Origin: UBA6614 sp002433235
GTDB taxonomy: Bacteria > Verrucomicrobiota > Verrucomicrobiia > Limisphaerales > UBA1100
Assembly: GCA_002433235.1 (NCBI GenBank)
Contig: DJHS01000092.1
Coordinates: 32,216 to 96,215, forward strand
Length of the DNA: 64,000 bases
Direction of reading: 5' to 3'
The position numbers and the translations under genes are program-made. Below, piece by piece: positions 17,242-25,988 of the stretch (its first letter is position 1; each line of letters starts with the position of its first letter). The notes beneath the pieces are model-generated. The model worked only from the letters and a program-made list of their open reading frames with translations, was not told where the DNA came from and ran no database searches.

Positions 17242-17607
17242 CTACAGAACCTCCGGCGCCAGGGAGATGATTTTCATGAATCGTTTCTCGCGCAGTTCAC
17301 GGGCCACCGGGCCAAAAATGCGTGTGCCCCGCGGGTTGTTTTCAGCGTCGATAATCACCACCGCGTTGTTGTCAAAGCGCAGGTAGCTGCCGTCGCTGCG
17401 GCGAATCGCCTTCTTTGTGCGCACCACCACGGCGTTCACCACCTCGCTCTTCTTTACCGCTCCGTCCGGCGCGGCTTCTTTGATGTGCGCCTTCACGATG
17501 TCGCCAATCTCGCCATACGACTTGTTGCCGCCCAGCACACGAATAACCGCCGCGCGCTTCGCGCCGGAATTGTCGGCCACTTCACAAATGGATCGCAGTT
17601 GCAACAT
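17242..17607 (-). CDS. rplN: Ribosomal protein uL14
   Basis: Large-subunit protein L14, 121 residues, at the subunit interface. It starts MLQLRSICEVADNSGAKRA and ends with GTRIFGPVARELREKRFMK. Conserved GDIVKAHIKEA and VVVRTKKAIRR segments are present. It is the first gene of the spc section and 12 nt after rpsQ, with no visible promoter between them. Confidence 0.97.
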   Translation of the reverse strand: MLQLRSICEVADNSGAKRAAVIRVLGGNKSYGEIGDIVKAHIKEAAPDGAVKKSEVVNAVVVRTKKAIRRSDGSYLRFDNNAVVIIDAENNPRGTRIFGPVARELREKRFMKIISLAPEVL

Positions 17608-17619
17608 CGTTCAAATCTC

Positions 17620-17895
17620 CTATGCCGTGGCCGCCGCGCGAACCACCTCCACCAATTCCCAACGCTTCAGCTTCGACAAGGGACGCGTCTCGCGAATCTT
17701 CACCACGTCGCCCGTCTTCGCCGCGTTCTCCGCGTCATGCGCATAAAGCTTGCGCGACCGCGTGATCACCTTCTTGTATAGCGGATGGCGCACCCGCCGG
17801 TCCACGCGCACGACAATCGTCTGCGTCATCTTGTCCGACACCACCGTGCCCTGCCGTTCCTTGCGGTGCTTCGCTTGTTCGCTGGCTTCACTCAT
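17620..17895 (-). CDS. rpsQ: Ribosomal protein uS17
   Basis: Primary 16S rRNA-binding protein S17, 91 residues. It contains RKERQGTVVSDKMTQTIVV, the RRVRHPLYKKVITRSRKLYAH stretch (shortened here) and GDVVKIRETRPLSKLKRWEL. Last gene of the S10 section, 12 nt after rpmC. Confidence 0.97.
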   Translation of the reverse strand: MSEASEQAKHRKERQGTVVSDKMTQTIVVRVDRRVRHPLYKKVITRSRKLYAHDAENAAKTGDVVKIRETRPLSKLKRWELVEVVRAAATA

Positions 17896-17907
17896 CTCGT
17901 TAAATTC

Positions 17908-18120
17908 CTAGGCGGCCGCCGCGGATTTTTTCTCCGCGCGCAACTTGGTCAGGCGCGTCTCCAAGCGGGCCACGTCCCGGCGCAGTTCCTTGACCCGGTG
18001 GGGCTTCTCCAGCTGCGCCGTGGTCTGCTGCAGGCGCAGGTTAAACAGCTCCACCCGGAGATCTCGGCTCTTCGCGGCCAATTCCACCTCCGTCAACTCG
18101 TTGATCTCCGACATCTTCAT
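17908..18120 (-). CDS. rpmC: Ribosomal protein uL29
   Basis: A 70-residue helical hairpin protein at the tunnel exit. It starts MKMSEINELTEVELAAKSRD and has the LFNLRLQQTTAQLEKPHR segment. The ATG at 18120 is chosen because the conserved sequence begins there; longer open frame overlaps rplP. The end is Lys/Ala-rich. It is 5 nt after rplP. Confidence 0.95.
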   Translation of the reverse strand: MKMSEINELTEVELAAKSRDLRVELFNLRLQQTTAQLEKPHRVKELRRDVARLETRLTKLRAEKKSAAAA

Positions 18121-18125
18121 CGTGA

Positions 18126-18545
18126 TTATCCCAGTTTGCGGCGAGTCACAAAGCGCGTGGGAATCGGCAGCTTGGCCGCCGCCAAGCGCATGCAACGACG
18201 CGCGAGACTTTCCGACACACCGTCCACCTCAAATAAAACATTGGCCGGCCGCACCACAGCCACCCAGCCCTCCACGTTGGCCTTGCCCTTGCCCATCCGG
18301 ACCTCAAGCGGCTTCTTTGTGAAAGATTTTTGCGGAAACACGCGAATCCACAACTTGCCACGGCGCTTCATGGTGCGGGTGATCGTCTGGCGCGCTGATT
18401 CGATTTGCTGCGTGGTCATCCAGCACCGGTCCAGCGCCTGAAGGCCAAACTGGCCAAAGGCAACCGTGTGCCCCTTGCGCGCCGTGCCGGCACGGCTACC
18501 CCGGTGCATTTTGCGGTACTTGACGCGTTCTGGGATCTGAGCCAT
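18126..18545 (-). CDS. rplP: Ribosomal protein uL16
   Basis: Large-subunit protein L16 near the A site, 139 residues. It begins with PERVKYRKMHRGSRAGTA and has FGQFGLQALDRCWMTTQQIE, GKLWIRVFPQKSFTKKPLE and the RMGKGKANVEGWVAVV block. It lies between rpsC (29-nt spacer) and rpmC. Confidence 0.97.
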   Translation of the reverse strand: MAQIPERVKYRKMHRGSRAGTARKGHTVAFGQFGLQALDRCWMTTQQIESARQTITRTMKRRGKLWIRVFPQKSFTKKPLEVRMGKGKANVEGWVAVVRPANVLFEVDGVSESLARRCMRLAAAKLPIPTRFVTRRKLG

Positions 18546-18574
18546 CTCGTTGTGCCTTTTCTATTAAATCCTGT

Positions 18575-19258
18575 TCAGGCCGCCGGGCGCGGACGGCCTC
18601 CCTCGACCACCATGTCTTCCTGCTGTTTCTGGGGCGAATTTTCACCCCGGCAAATCCAACACTTGATTCCCAACTGGCCCTGCTTGGTGGTCGCCTCGGC
18701 GAATCCGTAGTCGATGTTTGCCCGCAGCGTGTGCAACGGCACACGGCCCTTCAAATACTGCTCCACTCGCGCCAGTTCCGCACCACCCAAGCGGCCGGCC
18801 GCGCGGATGCGGATGCCTTCCGCTCCAAATTCCATCGTCGTTTGCACCGCCTTCTTCATCGCGCGGCGAAAGGCAATGCGGCGCTCCAGTTGCATGGCAA
18901 CATTCTCGGCCACCAACTGCGCATCCAGTTCCGGTTGCCGAATTTCCTCCGGATCCACATAAACCTCCTTGCCGGTCATGCGCGAAAGATCCTCCTTGAT
19001 CTTGTCGATCTCAGCGCCGCGACGGCCAATCACCACGCCCGGCCGCGCCGTCAGGATGCGGATGCGCACGCGCCCCGTGGCACGCTCGATCAGGATCTTC
19101 GTCACCGCCGCCGATTCCAGTTTGCCTTTGAGCAGCTCACGAATGCGTCGGTCCTCGTCCAGCAACCCGGCAAACTCGCCCTTGTCCGCGTACCATTTGG
19201 ACTGCCAGTCCTTCGTAACCGCCACACGCAACCCAACCGGATGTGTCTTTTGGCCCAT
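18575..19258 (-). CDS. rpsC: Ribosomal protein uS3
   Basis: Small-subunit head protein S3 at the mRNA entry, 227 residues. It starts MGQKTHPVGLRVAVTKDWQS, has a KH domain with GVVIGRRGAEIDKIKEDL, and the C-terminal RRIAFRRAMKKAVQ and GRLGGAELARVEQYLKGRVP segments. It lies 1 nt after rplV. Confidence 0.97.
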   Translation of the reverse strand: MGQKTHPVGLRVAVTKDWQSKWYADKGEFAGLLDEDRRIRELLKGKLESAAVTKILIERATGRVRIRILTARPGVVIGRRGAEIDKIKEDLSRMTGKEVYVDPEEIRQPELDAQLVAENVAMQLERRIAFRRAMKKAVQTTMEFGAEGIRIRAAGRLGGAELARVEQYLKGRVPLHTLRANIDYGFAEATTKQGQLGIKCWICRGENSPQKQQEDMVVEGGRPRPAA

Positions 19259-19259
19259 G

Positions 19260-19598
19260 TTATTTCTCCGTGTCCGTCAGCACGATGCGGATGTGGCACC
19301 GGCGCTTGATGATTGTGTCCGCGCTGCCGCGGGCGCGGGTCATCCAGCGCTTCATCGACATCGCGTCTCCCACCGAGGCCTCCTTCACGCGCAGGCTAGC
19401 GGGACTGATTTGATTGTTGTTCTCGGCATTGGCCATGGCGCTGCGCAGCGTCTTCGCCACCCAGTGCGAGGATTTGCGAGGCATGGCGTCCAGAGCGTTC
19501 TTGGCCTCCAGCGCGGGCAGACCCACGATCTGGCGTGTCACCTGCCGCACCTTTTTCGGCGACATGGCCACGTTGCGGGTAGTCGAGAGGATATCCAT
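19260..19598 (-). CDS. rplV: Ribosomal protein uL22
   Basis: Large-subunit protein L22 lining the exit tunnel, 112 residues. Conserved parts are NVAMSPKKVRQVTRQIVG, the HWVAKTLRSAMANAENN region and MKRWMTRARGSADTIIKR with the C-terminal CHIRIVL strand. Its start codon overlaps the last base of rpsS, suggesting coupled translation. Confidence 0.97.
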   Translation of the reverse strand: MDILSTTRNVAMSPKKVRQVTRQIVGLPALEAKNALDAMPRKSSHWVAKTLRSAMANAENNNQISPASLRVKEASVGDAMSMKRWMTRARGSADTIIKRRCHIRIVLTDTEK

Positions 19599-19876
19599 TA
19601 CTTAGTCTCCTTCTTGGTGTGGGCACCGTGGCCCTTGAAGGTCCGAGTGGGAGCAAACTCGCCAAGTTTGTGGCCCACCATTTGTTCGGAGACATACACC
19701 GGCACGAACACCCGCCCGTTGTGCACGTTGAAAGTATAGCCGACAAAGTCGGGAATGATCGTTGACCGGCGTGACCAAGTCTTGATCGGCCGCTTGCTTC
19801 CGGTGGCGCTCATTTTCTCCACCTTTTTCATCAGGTGGTCGTCGAAGAACGGGCCTTTCTTGAGTGAACGTGCCAT
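19598..19876 (-). CDS. rpsS: Ribosomal protein uS19
   Basis: Small-subunit head protein S19, 92 residues, normal size. It starts MARSLKKGPFFDDHLMKKVE and has RRSTIIPDFVGYTFNVHNGR and the C-terminal KLGEFAPTRTFKGHG motif. It lies 3 nt after rplB. Confidence 0.97.
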   Translation of the reverse strand: MARSLKKGPFFDDHLMKKVEKMSATGSKRPIKTWSRRSTIIPDFVGYTFNVHNGRVFVPVYVSEQMVGHKLGEFAPTRTFKGHGAHTKKETK

Positions 19877-19879
19877 GGC

Positions 19880-20743
19880 TTACTTCCGTTTAAAGGGGCG
19901 ACCGTCACGGCGCACCAGGATAAACTTGTTCGAATACTTTTTGCGTTGGCGGGTCTTGAAGCCCTTGGTCGGCTTACCCCACGGCGTGGTGGGATGTCCA
20001 CCACCGGAGGTCTTGGCCTCGCCACCACCCATCGGGTGGTCATGCGGGTTCTTAGCTACCGCGCGGGTAATTGGGCGCCGTCCGCGATGCCGCCGGTTGC
20101 CGGCCTTGCCGAGCACCTGCTTTTCATGGTCCGTGTTGCCCACCTGACCGAAGGCCGCGTAGCACTTTTCGTTGATACGTCGGATTTCGCCCGAAGGCAG
20201 CTTCACCTGCGCCATGCCGCCATCGCAGCTCATCAACGTAGCCGAGTTGCCGGCCGAGCGCGCAATCTGCCCGCCTTTGCCCGGTGCCAACTCAATGTTG
20301 TGTATGTCCGAACCGGGGGGAATGTTTGACAGCGGCAACCAGTTGCCCGGGCGGGCATTTGCCTGAGGACCGCACTGCACTGAGCCGCCCACTTCCAAGC
20401 CGACTGGCGCAACAATATACCGCTTCTCTCCGTCGGCATATTCCAACAGCGCCAAGCGGGCGGACCGACCGGGATCGTACTCAATGGCAATCACCTTCGC
20501 GCTCACGCCGTGTTTGTTGCGGCGAAAATCCACACTGCGCAGTTTGCGCTTGGCGCCACCACCACGGCCCCGCATGGTGATGCGCCCGTCGCTGTTGCGA
20601 CCGCCGCTGCGTTTCTTGGCCTTCAACAAGCGCCGTTCCGGCTTCTTGACCTTGCCGTTCTCGTCGCGGGTGAGTTCCTCAAACGTCGAGCGCTTAATGT
20701 AGCGCATCGACGGCGTAGTGGGCTTGTAGCTACGGATCGGCAT
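19880..20743 (-). CDS. rplB: Ribosomal protein uL2
   Basis: Large-subunit protein L2, essential for subunit joining and peptidyl transferase assembly, 287 residues. The first domain (RSYKPTTPSMRY), the rRNA-binding domain (GGRNSDGRITMRGRGGG) and the C-terminal GNRRHRGRRPITRAVAKNP block are visible. The universally conserved DHP triplet is kept, but the usual NPVDHPHGGGE reads NPHDHPMGGGE. It lies 6 nt after rplW. Confidence 0.97.
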   Translation of the reverse strand: MPIRSYKPTTPSMRYIKRSTFEELTRDENGKVKKPERRLLKAKKRSGGRNSDGRITMRGRGGGAKRKLRSVDFRRNKHGVSAKVIAIEYDPGRSARLALLEYADGEKRYIVAPVGLEVGGSVQCGPQANARPGNWLPLSNIPPGSDIHNIELAPGKGGQIARSAGNSATLMSCDGGMAQVKLPSGEIRRINEKCYAAFGQVGNTDHEKQVLGKAGNRRHRGRRPITRAVAKNPHDHPMGGGEAKTSGGGHPTTPWGKPTKGFKTRQRKKYSNKFILVRRDGRPFKRK

Positions 20744-20749
20744 GGCTCG

Positions 20750-21082
20750 TTAAATCAGTTCGTCAATCGTGTCACCCCGCTTGAGGGTCACAATCGCCTT
20801 TTTCCAGTTCTGCGTGTAGCCCGGCAGGCGCGTGTTCTGGCGCTTTGGCTTGCCGTGCTGGTTGAGGGTGTTCACACGGGCCACCGTGACCTTGGGAAAA
20901 AGCTCGCGAATGGCCTGGCGAATCTGGTGCTTGTTCGCACGGCGGTCGACCACAAAGGTGTATTGCGCGGGAGGGGCATTGTCCTCCTTCATGCCCTCCG
21001 AGCGTTTGGCCTCATAGAGGTCGCGCAGCTGCAGCGCCTTTTCCGAGACCCGGATGGTCTTGATGATATCGGTCGCTCTCAT
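20750..21082 (-). CDS. rplW: Ribosomal protein uL23
   Basis: L23 at the tunnel exit, docking site for trigger factor and SRP; 110 residues. It has IIKTIRVSEKALQLRDLYEA, the YTFVVDRRANKHQIRQAIRE motif typical of L23, and a basic GKPKRQNTRLPGYTQNWKKA loop. It lies 2 nt after rplD. Confidence 0.96.
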   Translation of the reverse strand: MRATDIIKTIRVSEKALQLRDLYEAKRSEGMKEDNAPPAQYTFVVDRRANKHQIRQAIRELFPKVTVARVNTLNQHGKPKRQNTRLPGYTQNWKKAIVTLKRGDTIDELI

Positions 21083-21084
21083 GG

Positions 21085-21711
21085 TTACTTCAGCCGTTTC
21101 TCCACTTCTTCAAAGGCGTCCTTGCCAAAGATCAGCTTGTCGTAGCGCAAAACTTGATAGGTGTTCAGCGTCTCGCCGGTCTCCGTGTCCACGCCGGGAA
21201 CATTGCGCGAGCCCAAGCGCAGATTTTCATTGTTCGCCCTGTCCACTAAAAGGATCGACGCGCCCGAATCCACCTCCAATGAAGCCATGAGCTTCACGAA
21301 ATCCTTGGTCCTCTTGGACTCCAACACAAGGTCGTCCACCACGATCACATCGCCATCCTTGATCCGTTCGCCCAACGCCTTGCGCAGCGCCAACTTGCGG
21401 GTCTTGCTGTTGATCTTCTTGGAGTAATCACGTGGAACCGGTCCATGCGCCACGCCGCCGCCACGCCATACCGGGTTGCGGCGCGAACCCACGCGCGCGC
21501 GGCCCGTGCCCTTTTGGCGCCAGGGCTTCTTGCCCGTGCCCCGCACCTCGCTGCGGTTCTTGACCTTGGCCGTGCCACTGCGCTGCGCGGCGCGATAGGC
21601 CGTCACCACCTCGTGCACGGCCTGTGTGCCCTTGGCGTTTTCAATGACGTCAAACCCGACCTCGTGCGAGCCCGCGTCTGATCCGTCCTTTGCCTTGACC
21701 GTCAGGTTCAT
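21085..21711 (-). CDS. rplD: Ribosomal protein uL4
   Basis: L4, 208 residues, lines the exit tunnel and in enterobacteria represses the S10 operon. The diagnostic loop RGTGKKPWRQKGTGRARVGS is present, followed by PRDYSKKINSKTRKLALRKA. The C-terminal domain carries LVDRANNENLRLGSRNVPGV. It lies 12 nt after rplC. Confidence 0.97.
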   Translation of the reverse strand: MNLTVKAKDGSDAGSHEVGFDVIENAKGTQAVHEVVTAYRAAQRSGTAKVKNRSEVRGTGKKPWRQKGTGRARVGSRRNPVWRGGGVAHGPVPRDYSKKINSKTRKLALRKALGERIKDGDVIVVDDLVLESKRTKDFVKLMASLEVDSGASILLVDRANNENLRLGSRNVPGVDTETGETLNTYQVLRYDKLIFGKDAFEEVEKRLK

Positions 21712-21723
21712 TAAATTCTCCCG

Positions 21724-22368
21724 TTATTTCTTTGCCGCCTTCGGCTTTTTCACCGCCTCGCGGATAATGACATAATCGCCCTTCGCACCAGGAATGGCTC
21801 CCTCAATGAGAAGCAGGTTGTCCTCCTCTCGCACCTGCACCACGCGGAGACTCTGCACCGTGCGCGATTTCTGGCCCATTTGGCCGGGCAGTTTCTTGCC
21901 CTTGTCCACCCAGCCGGGAGTGGAACCGGCCGCCACGGCGCCGGGCCGGCGAAACCAGCCCTTCTGGCCATGCGAACGTGGGCCGCCACCAAAATTCCAG
22001 CGCTTAACCACACCCTGAAAACCACGACCCTTGGTCAAGCCCACCGCGTCCACGTGGTCGCCCGGCTCAAACACCGTCGCGCCTATCTCATCGCCCGCCT
22101 TCACCTCCAACGGAAAATCCCGGAATTCCTTCAGTTTATACACCGGTGCCACCTCGTGCTTCTTGAAATGGCCCACCAGCGGCTTGGTTACGCGATTTTC
22201 CTTCTTGTCGCCGTATCCCAACTGCACGGCGCTGTAGCCGTCGGTCTCCTCGGTTTTGCACTGCACCACCCGGTTGGGGCCGGCATCGACGACAGTCACG
22301 CAAACCACCGCGCCCGTGTCATCATACACGCGGGTCTGCCCCAGTTTTTTGCCAATCAATCCCAACAT
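21724..22368 (-). CDS. rplC: Ribosomal protein uL3
   Basis: L3, 214 residues, close to the peptidyl transferase centre. It starts MLGLIGKKLGQTRVYDDTGA and contains the signature KGRGFQGVVKRWNFGGGPRS and PGAVAAGSTPGWVDKGKKLP segments. A short Lys/Ala tail ends it. It lies 14 nt after rpsJ. Confidence 0.97.
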   Translation of the reverse strand: MLGLIGKKLGQTRVYDDTGAVVCVTVVDAGPNRVVQCKTEETDGYSAVQLGYGDKKENRVTKPLVGHFKKHEVAPVYKLKEFRDFPLEVKAGDEIGATVFEPGDHVDAVGLTKGRGFQGVVKRWNFGGGPRSHGQKGWFRRPGAVAAGSTPGWVDKGKKLPGQMGQKSRTVQSLRVVQVREEDNLLLIEGAIPGAKGDYVIIREAVKKPKAAKK

Positions 22369-22382
22369 GGTGCTTTAAATAA

Positions 22383-22703
22383 TCAGGTCAAGGTCAGCTT
22401 GATGTCCACGCCTGCGGGCAGGTTCAGCTTTTTCAGTTCGTCCACGGTGTTGGCCGTGGGTTTCAGAATGTCGATCAGACGCTTGTGCGTCCGTTGTTCA
22501 AAGGTCTCTTGGCTCTTTTTGTCCACATGTGGCGAGCGGGTCATGGTGTAGCGCTCGCGGCGGGTCGGCAGCGGGATGGGGCCGCGCGCCACACTACCGG
22601 TGCGCTTCACGGTGTCCACAATGTCCACCGCCGAACGGTCGAGCACCCGAAAGTCAAATGCCTTCAGCCGGATGCGAATGCGTTGTTGCGTTGCCTGAGC
22701 CAT
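22383..22703 (-). CDS. rpsJ: Ribosomal protein uS10
   Basis: S10 (also transcription factor NusE), 106 residues. It has RIRIRLKAFDFRVLDRSAVD, PIPLPTRRERYTMTRSPHVD and EQRTHKRLIDI, all standard. In this genome it follows fusA by only 8 nt; tuf, which many bacteria place between the two, is elsewhere (38127-39320). Confidence 0.97.
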   Translation of the reverse strand: MAQATQQRIRIRLKAFDFRVLDRSAVDIVDTVKRTGSVARGPIPLPTRRERYTMTRSPHVDKKSQETFEQRTHKRLIDILKPTANTVDELKKLNLPAGVDIKLTLT

Positions 22704-22711
22704 GGTTCTTT

Positions 22712-24889
22712 CTATCTCTTTTTCGCGCCGCCACTCTGCTCGAGCAAATCCTCCGCCACGTTTTGCGGCACGGCCGCAAAGGACTTTGGCTCCATCGAGT
22801 ACGCGGCGCGGCCGCTGGAAAGCGAGCGCACCGAGGTGGCATAACCAAACATCTCCGCCAGCGGCACCTCGGCGGTAATCACCGTGCCCGAAGGCCGGGT
22901 CTCAATGCCCTCCACCCGTCCGCGCCGCCGATTCAGGTCGCCAATGATGTCGCCCTGATACTGGTCAGGCGTGGTAACCTCCACCGCCATCACCGGTTCC
23001 AGCAGGAACGGCTTGGCCTTGCGGGCCGCCTCGCGCAACGCGAAAATGCCGGCCATCTTGAAGGCCAGCTCGTTGGAGTCCACCTCGTGGAAGCTGCCGT
23101 CAAAAATCTCGACGGCGACGTCAATCAACTCATAGCCGGCGATGACGCCGCCCTGAATCGCTTCCTCGATGCCATTGGAGACGGCGGGAATATATTCCTT
23201 GGGAATCACGCCGCCAACAATTTTATTCACAACCTCCACACCCTCACCCCGCTCACGCGGCAGGATGCGGACGACAGCATGGCCGTACTGGCCGCGACCG
23301 CCGGATTGCTTGATGAATTTGCCCTCGCCCTCCGCCTCGGCCTTGATGGCCTCGCGATAGGCAATCTGCGGCGCGCCGCAGTTGGCCTGCACGGAAAACT
23401 CCCGCAGCAAACGGTCGCGGATGATTTCCAAGTGCAGCTCGCCCATTCCGGAAATGATCAACTGGCCTGTCTCCTCGTCGGTATGGGTGCGGAAGGTAGG
23501 GTCTTCCTCGGCGAGACTGTGCAGGCTCCCGGTAAGCTTGTCACGATCCGCCGTGGTCTTGGGCTCCACGGCCATGGCGATGACCGGCTCAGGAAAGGTC
23601 GGCGGCTCAAGTAGGACACCGGCCTTCTCGTTGCAAAGCGTGTCGCCGGTAGAAATATTCTTCAGCCCGATAAGCGCCGCAATCTCACCGGAGTAAATTA
23701 CGTCAACCTCCTCGCGCTTGTCGGCCGACATGCGCATCAGGCGGTTCACGCGGGTGCGCTTCCGGGTGCGCGGATTGTAAAGGGTGTCGCCCTTGCGAAT
23801 GGTGCCGCGATAGTTGCGGAAAAAGACCAGCTTGCCGACGAAAGGGTCGGTCCAAAGTTTGAAGGCCAGCCCCGTGAATAGGCCTTCATCGCCCGTGGGC
23901 ACGGTCACCGCCTCGTCCTCGTTATCCTCGCTCACGCCCTCGGCATCGGGCACGTCCACCGGGGAAGGCAGATAATCCACCACCGCATCGACCAGAGGCT
24001 GGACGCCGCGTTTCTTGAACGCCGAGCCACCCAGCACGGGCACGAATTCATTGGCGATCGTCAGTCGGCGAATAGCCTGCTTGAGCTGCGCGGGAGGAAC
24101 GGGCTTCTCCTCAATCACCAGTTCGGCAATTGCGTCGTCCTTGTTGGCCACAGCCTCGATCAACTCCGTCAGCGCAAGCTGCGCATCCTCGGCGAGTTCC
24201 TCAGGAATCTCCTCGATCAAAAGTTTCGTCCCCGTCTCGTCGGCGGGGTCATGAACAAACGCCTTCTGGCTGATCACGTCAACCATGCCCGCCAGCGTGT
24301 CCTCCTTGCCAATCGGAATGCCCACCGGGTAGGCGTAGGCATTGAGCTTGTCGCGCAGCTCATGCACCACATTGTTGAAATCCGCCCCGGTGCGATCCAT
24401 CTTGTTAACGAAAGCAATGCGCGGCACGTTGTACTTGGTGGCCTGCCGCCAAACCGTCTCGGACTGCGGCTGCACACCCGCCACCCCACAAAAAACCGCC
24501 ACCGCCCCATCCAACACGCGCAACGAACGTTCCACCTCGGCGGTGAAATCCACATGTCCGGGGGTATCGATGATATTGATGGCGTGGTCGACTCCTGAAA
24601 AATTCTTCACTACGCCGTCCTCAGCCTGCTTCCAGTAACAGGAAATGGCCGCGGAGGTAATGGTGATCCCACGCTCGCGTTCCTGATCCATCCAGTCCGT
24701 CACCGTGTTTCCATCATCCACGTTGCCGATCCGGTGGGTGAGGCCGGTGTAAAAGAGGATACGCTCCGTCGTCGTCGTCTTGCCGGCGTCAATATGCGCG
24801 GCAATCCCGATGTTGCGGGTGCGCTCCAGCGTGTACGCGCGCTCCGGCGCGTTCACCACTGCCTTGTCTGTCTCCAAAACCGTCTCCAT
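22712..24889 (-). CDS. fusA: Elongation factor G
   Basis: The canonical translocase GTPase, 725 residues. P-loop AHIDAGKT at residues 31-38, the switch I region with ERERGITITSAA, DTPGHVDF, and NKMD are all intact, followed by domains II-V (ISGMGELHLEIIRDRLLREF; DLNRRRGRVEGIE). The ATG at 24889 has a purine-rich ribosome-binding site and gives the family start; about 26 residues precede the first conserved strand, slightly longer than usual. It lies in the str operon between rpsG (82-nt spacer) and rpsJ. Confidence 0.98.
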   Translation of the reverse strand: METVLETDKAVVNAPERAYTLERTRNIGIAAHIDAGKTTTTERILFYTGLTHRIGNVDDGNTVTDWMDQERERGITITSAAISCYWKQAEDGVVKNFSGVDHAINIIDTPGHVDFTAEVERSLRVLDGAVAVFCGVAGVQPQSETVWRQATKYNVPRIAFVNKMDRTGADFNNVVHELRDKLNAYAYPVGIPIGKEDTLAGMVDVISQKAFVHDPADETGTKLLIEEIPEELAEDAQLALTELIEAVANKDDAIAELVIEEKPVPPAQLKQAIRRLTIANEFVPVLGGSAFKKRGVQPLVDAVVDYLPSPVDVPDAEGVSEDNEDEAVTVPTGDEGLFTGLAFKLWTDPFVGKLVFFRNYRGTIRKGDTLYNPRTRKRTRVNRLMRMSADKREEVDVIYSGEIAALIGLKNISTGDTLCNEKAGVLLEPPTFPEPVIAMAVEPKTTADRDKLTGSLHSLAEEDPTFRTHTDEETGQLIISGMGELHLEIIRDRLLREFSVQANCGAPQIAYREAIKAEAEGEGKFIKQSGGRGQYGHAVVRILPRERGEGVEVVNKIVGGVIPKEYIPAVSNGIEEAIQGGVIAGYELIDVAVEIFDGSFHEVDSNELAFKMAGIFALREAARKAKPFLLEPVMAVEVTTPDQYQGDIIGDLNRRRGRVEGIETRPSGTVITAEVPLAEMFGYATSVRSLSSGRAAYSMEPKSFAAVPQNVAEDLLEQSGGAKKR

Positions 24890-24971
24890 CTTCTTCTCTT
24901 GCAAATACAAACCTTCCCCGCACCAAAAACGCCCCAAGCAACGTGCAATGGGGCGAATCTGGATCGGATTC

Positions 24972-25445
24972 CTACCAACGGAAATGGGCGAAGGCCTTGT
25001 TGGCCTGAGCCATCCGGTGGGTTTCATCACGACGGCGAATGGCGTTGCCCTCACCCTGGTAGGCGTCGAGAATCTCGGCCGCCAAGGCCTTGGGCATCGG
25101 GGTGCTTTTGCGCGATTGCGCAAAGTTCACCATCCAGCGCAGAGCCAGCGCGCGCTGCCGCGCACCGGAAACCTCCAAGGGAACCTGATAGGTTGCACCA
25201 CCCACGCGGCGGCTCTTCACCTCCAAGCGTGGCTTGGCGTTCTCCACGGCACGCTCCAGAATTTCAAGCGGCGTCGCTCCGGACTGCTGCTCGGACATCT
25301 GGTCAAAGGCGGCATAAATGATCCGCTGCGCCGTGCTGCGCTTGCCACAGCGCATCACAGTATTCACGAGACAACCCACCAGCTCGCTGCTATAGCGGGC
25401 GTCGGGCCGAATGTGCCGTTTTACTGCTCTGCGCCGTCGTGACAT
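24972..25445 (-). CDS. rpsG: Ribosomal protein uS7
   Basis: S7, 157 residues, nucleates assembly of the 30S head and in E. coli represses the str operon. It starts MSRRRRAVKRHIRPDARYSS and has LVNTVMRCGKRSTAQRIIYA, the RRVGGATYQVPLEV loop and RRRDETHRMAQANKAFAHFR. It lies 25 nt after rpsL. Confidence 0.97.
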   Translation of the reverse strand: MSRRRRAVKRHIRPDARYSSELVGCLVNTVMRCGKRSTAQRIIYAAFDQMSEQQSGATPLEILERAVENAKPRLEVKSRRVGGATYQVPLEVSGARQRALALRWMVNFAQSRKSTPMPKALAAEILDAYQGEGNAIRRRDETHRMAQANKAFAHFRW

Positions 25446-25470
25446 TTGATTTTCTAACTAACCTAAAATT

Positions 25471-25860
25471 CTACTTCTTCTTTTTCGCGTCCTTGGGACG
25501 CTTGACGCCGTACTTGCTCCGGCTCACCCGCCGCTTTTCCACGCCCGTGGCGTCGCGGTTGCCACGCACGATGTGATAGCGCACGCCCGGCAAATCCTTC
25601 ACGCGGCCACCACGTACCAGCACAATTGAGTGCTCCTGCAGGCTATGCCCCTCGTCCGGGATGTAGGCAATGATCTCCTGGCCGTTGGTCAGGCGAACCT
25701 TGGCCACCTTGCGCATGGCCGAGTTCGGCTTCTTGGGCGTGCGGGTGTATACCTGCAGGCAGACCCCCTGCCGAAAGGGACAACCCTGCAGCGCACGCGA
25801 GGTGGACTTTTCCACTTGGCGCTTGCGCCCAAAACGAACCAGTTGATTGATTGTCGGCAT
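25471..25860 (-). CDS. rpsL: Ribosomal protein uS12
   Basis: S12, 129 residues, at the decoding centre; mutations in it give streptomycin resistance in other bacteria. MPTINQLVRFGRK, TPKKPNSAMRKVAKVRLTNG, GEGHSLQEHS-like EGHSLQEHSIVLVRGGRVKD and the GVEKRRVSRSKYGVKRPK end are as expected. The critical Lys of the PKKPNS motif is present (wild type). It is the first gene after a clear internal promoter. Confidence 0.98.
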   Translation of the reverse strand: MPTINQLVRFGRKRQVEKSTSRALQGCPFRQGVCLQVYTRTPKKPNSAMRKVAKVRLTNGQEIIAYIPDEGHSLQEHSIVLVRGGRVKDLPGVRYHIVRGNRDATGVEKRRVSRSKYGVKRPKDAKKKK

Positions 25861-25908
25861 TGTTTAAAACCACAATCCGCCTGCCCTGTCGGGGTCGCGG
25901 GGGGCGGG

Positions 25909-25936
25909 ATAATACCAAAGGTTAATCCCGTTGCAA
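25909..25936 (-). promoter_or_regulatory. Sigma-70-type promoter of the rpsL-rplQ superoperon
   Basis: On the minus strand, -35 TTGCAA (25931-25936) and -10 TATTAT (25909-25914) are separated by 16 nt, with a TGG directly before the -10 (extended -10 type). It lies in the 128-nt rpoC-rpsL spacer, about 50 nt before the rpsL start. A nearby 8-bp hairpin (CCCGTGAA/TTCACGGG, 25955-25975 region) after rpoC has no U run, so some read-through from rpoBC is likely. Confidence 0.6.
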
Positions 25937-25988
25937 CAAGTATTTGTGTTTCCCGTGAAGTTTTTTCACGGGCTATTCTGGAACCTCA